From assembly GCA_030951095.1 (NCBI GenBank), contig JAUZQI010000160.1, positions 1 to 26,387 on the forward strand: a stretch of 26,387 bases of DNA, given 5' to 3'. The position numbers and the translations under genes were made by a program. Under the pieces are notes generated by a model that did not search any database, had not been told where the DNA came from, and saw nothing but the letters and a program-made list of their open reading frames with translations. The stretch's first letter is position 1. Every line of letters begins with the position of its first letter. The stretch comes from Mariprofundus sp. (lineage in GTDB: Bacteria; Pseudomonadota; Zetaproteobacteria; Mariprofundales; Mariprofundaceae). Shown in pieces: positions 25,042 to 26,387 of this stretch.

Positions 25042-25213
25042 GGAAACTCTGAATAAGTGCCTTCCATACACGTATTCAGTATGTGAAGGAAAAAGAGTCG
25101 TTTTTCCTTCACGAACAAAACAAAGCACTTACGTGTTTCATTTTGATTCGTAGCTGCTGCCTCTCATCTGTTGGCGGCATAGCCATCCAATTCGACGATC
25201 CTGTCGAATTGTG
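25042..25213 (+). repeat. Family-D repeat, copy 2 (right end unclear)
   Basis: The left end GGAAACTCTGAATAAG follows TTAA (25038-25041), and similarity to 24196-24399 runs to about 25213. The same series of hairpins occurs with different bases: CTGAATA/TATTCAG (25048-25078), a perfect 12-bp stem GTGAAGGAAAAA/TTTTTCCTTCAC with a 6-nt loop (25083-25112), TACG/CGTA with TTTTGATT in the loop, GCTGCC/GGCGGC with G-T pairing, and CAATTCGAC/GTCGAATTG (9 bp). I do not find a matching right end or duplication. The rest of the gap up to 25376 shows no further gene I can support, apart from the small frame listed at 25109-25291. Confidence 0.6.
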
Positions 25214-25291
25214 GTAACCCGTCTGTGGGTTGCGCATATACTCCGGGTTTTTCAGCGCGTCCTGAAATATTGGCTGATTTTTACGCTCCAT
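25109..25291 (-). CDS. Possible 60-residue small protein overlapping family-D repeat
   Basis: An open frame from ATG 25291 with protein-like composition (KNQPIFQDALKNPEYMRNP, NSTGSSNWMAMPPTDERQQ). Copy 1 of the repeat carries a related but broken version with TG-stop-SDW and PPAGERQEPQ. The shared part could be an old protein fragment or an accidental reading of a conserved DNA repeat. No ribosome site is visible and differences between the copies are not concentrated in third codon positions, which speaks against coding. Confidence 0.3.
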   Translation of the reverse strand: MERKNQPIFQDALKNPEYMRNPQTGYHNSTGSSNWMAMPPTDERQQLRIKMKHVSALFCS

Positions 25292-25376
25292 GTTTTCATC
25301 AAAAGCTTAAGTATGATACCAACCGGAAAAATGGTAAATACTGAGCAAGTGTTCAGCGTTGGTTATTTTCAGTTGG

Positions 25377-26387
25377 TTATCTCTTGTGGTTATCCACTGT
25401 TGATGGAATTGTGTCGCCTGAAGCTTGCATACTCATTGCCTCGGGATGTAATCTGTAATGGTTGCGTACAACTGCGGCCAGCTTTTCTTTTGCCGTTGCA
25501 TCCAGTCGGGCATGAGGTGAGCCCGGCAACGCGGCGATCAGAGCTTTGAGCAGTTGATCCTGCGGGGATTGCATGCGCCCTATCCATGAGGTTAGCACGC
25601 TGGAGTCTACACAGGCGGGTAATGAGCCCATGATACCGACATCATTTTGGTCATGCACCAGAAGACCTGTTGTTGTGCCCCGATCCAGTGTAAGAACCTG
25701 GAAAAAATAGAGCGTGTGATAGACGAGCTGGGCAAGGCGTTGTTCATCGGTTGGTGCAACCGAATTTTGCAAGGCATCGGTGAGGATGGCCAGGTACGTG
25801 TCGATGGCCGCTGTACCAACGGTGCGAGCCAGAGCATGGTCAGCATCAGTATCATCTGAATGATAGTTTTCCAGATAGAAGTGGGCTACACCACGATGGC
25901 GACCGAGTGCCGGAATGTAAAAATACTGGTTACCCTGTACCTTGGCCTCGTTAAACTGTGCTGGAGCAGCCACCTTCATGGCTGCAAGGAATTTTGCTGT
26001 GTGGGCAGGGTTCTCAATAGCAGGGTTCAAGTCTGCCATCATACGCCAGTATCCGTGTCCATGTTTCATCTCTGTCCAGCTGATATGGATATGTACTGAC
26101 GGAGCCAGTGGGTGTATCGGATGGGTGATGGTTGAGATGGCTGTAGCCGAGCCAAGTTTCTTTTCCGGATTATCATCATAATGAACTTGTGAGACATTCA
26201 CCGACCCGCGCGCAAACAGATCACCATCTGCTGTTTCATAGCGCACACCACCACCGTGGCTCCCTTCATCCCGGAACCATCCAACAGCGGAAAATGATTG
26301 GGCGCTGCCCATGGTTTCAGCCAGTTTTTCCAACCCCGAGACAAAGCGCTGTTGCAGGGATGTAACCAGTTCGTGCGCAGAGGCTGC
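25377..26387 (-). CDS. hemF: Coproporphyrinogen III oxidase, aerobic-type (HemF family), 5' partial
   Basis: The frame is open to the right window edge (18 further codons before the TTG at 26333), so the N-terminus is missing. HemF converts coproporphyrinogen III to protoporphyrinogen IX with oxygen. Recognisable landmarks are GWFRDEGSHGGGVRY, GSVNVSQVHYDD, THPIHPLAPSVHIHISW (containing the catalytic-region histidine), RHRGVAHFYLENY, and FFQVLTLDRGTTTGLL, followed by the VGIMGSLPA segment. It differs from E. coli HemF in the middle (HGYWRMMADLNPA in place of the WWFGGGFDLTP region), so it belongs to a divergent branch; its oxidase activity is inferred. The gene ends near the family-D repeat, and I see no clear terminator. 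Confidence 0.82.
   Translation of the reverse strand, partial: AASAHELVTSLQQRFVSGLEKLAETMGSAQSFSAVGWFRDEGSHGGGVRYETADGDLFARGSVNVSQVHYDDNPEKKLGSATAISTITHPIHPLAPSVHIHISWTEMKHGHGYWRMMADLNPAIENPAHTAKFLAAMKVAAPAQFNEAKVQGNQYFYIPALGRHRGVAHFYLENYHSDDTDADHALARTVGTAAIDTYLAILTDALQNSVAPTDEQRLAQLVYHTLYFFQVLTLDRGTTTGLLVHDQNDVGIMGSLPACVDSSVLTSWIGRMQSPQDQLLKALIAALPGSPHARLDATAKEKLAAVVRNHYRLHPEAMSMQASGDTIPSTVDNHKR

Noticed and set aside
24196..25213. CsrA-sponge-type RNA, because on the minus strand the last hairpin loop reads AGGAT in both copies
   Set aside because: There is only one such loop per copy, and the other loops lack GGA. The evidence is too thin to propose a sponge.
24192..25213. Composite transposon carrying the hypothetical gene
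   Set aside because: No transposase is present, the second repeat lacks a recognisable right end, and no common outer duplication brackets the whole segment.
1..26387. CRISPR array, rRNA or tRNA genes, prophage or defence island
   Set aside because: I saw no regularly spaced repeats, no rRNA or tRNA signatures, and no phage or defence proteins; the repeats found are paired dispersed elements.

Overview
The window is about 26.4 kb of a bacterial chromosome with roughly 50% G+C. It is gene-dense, with short operons, Shine-Dalgarno sites and many stop/start overlaps. The housekeeping content (HolC, MutY, RhlE, Acs, CcdA, the CcsA/CorC pair, TonB, a c-di-GMP PilZ protein, beta-carbonic anhydrase, HemF-type oxidase) points to a Gram-negative proteobacterium. 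A zetaproteobacterium or early-branching gammaproteobacterium would fit, but that is inference; no rRNA or marker gene here decides it.

Layout from left to right. At 1-3272 lie a YyaL/SSP411-type protein cut by the window edge, then an MscS channel and an SDR on the minus strand. At 3337-8126 a tight plus-strand operon runs NusG-II-domain protein, Gx transporter, TonB, MutY, gamma-glutamyltransferase, VanZ-like protein, most of them overlapping. A TerB-like protein (8391-8834) follows behind a transposed 162-bp element and faces a long AsmA-like protein (8963-11824, minus) across a branched palindrome. Next are acs (minus), cutA and ccdA (plus). From 15165 to 16142 there is a graveyard of small elements with a decayed IS5-type transposase. 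It ends inside the 5' end of a YeeZ-like epimerase gene. CorC and CcsA family genes (minus) follow, then another small element, then the minus-strand operon pap2-holC-pilZ-DUF2461. Last come rhlE with an overlapping small 2Fe-2S protein, carbonic anhydrase, a hypothetical membrane protein between two copies of another repeat, and a HemF-family gene cut by the right edge.

The most unusual content is non-coding. I find at least six short non-autonomous mobile elements (MITE-like) in four sequence families. Five of them, covering three families, have clear 4-bp target-site duplications (CAAG, ATAG, TAGA, AAAT, TTAC). A sixth, from the fourth family, has TTAG on both sides, and a seventh is incomplete. 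Most are imperfect palindromes of 160-164 bp. One element (161 bp plus its 4-bp duplication, so 165 bp) sits in frame after codon 3 of the epimerase gene. It adds 55 residues without breaking the reading frame, and the uninterrupted ancestral start can be reconstructed. Another inserted exactly at the ccdA stop codon, which is part of its target duplication. The repeat near the right end keeps the order of its hairpins between two copies although the stem sequences differ.
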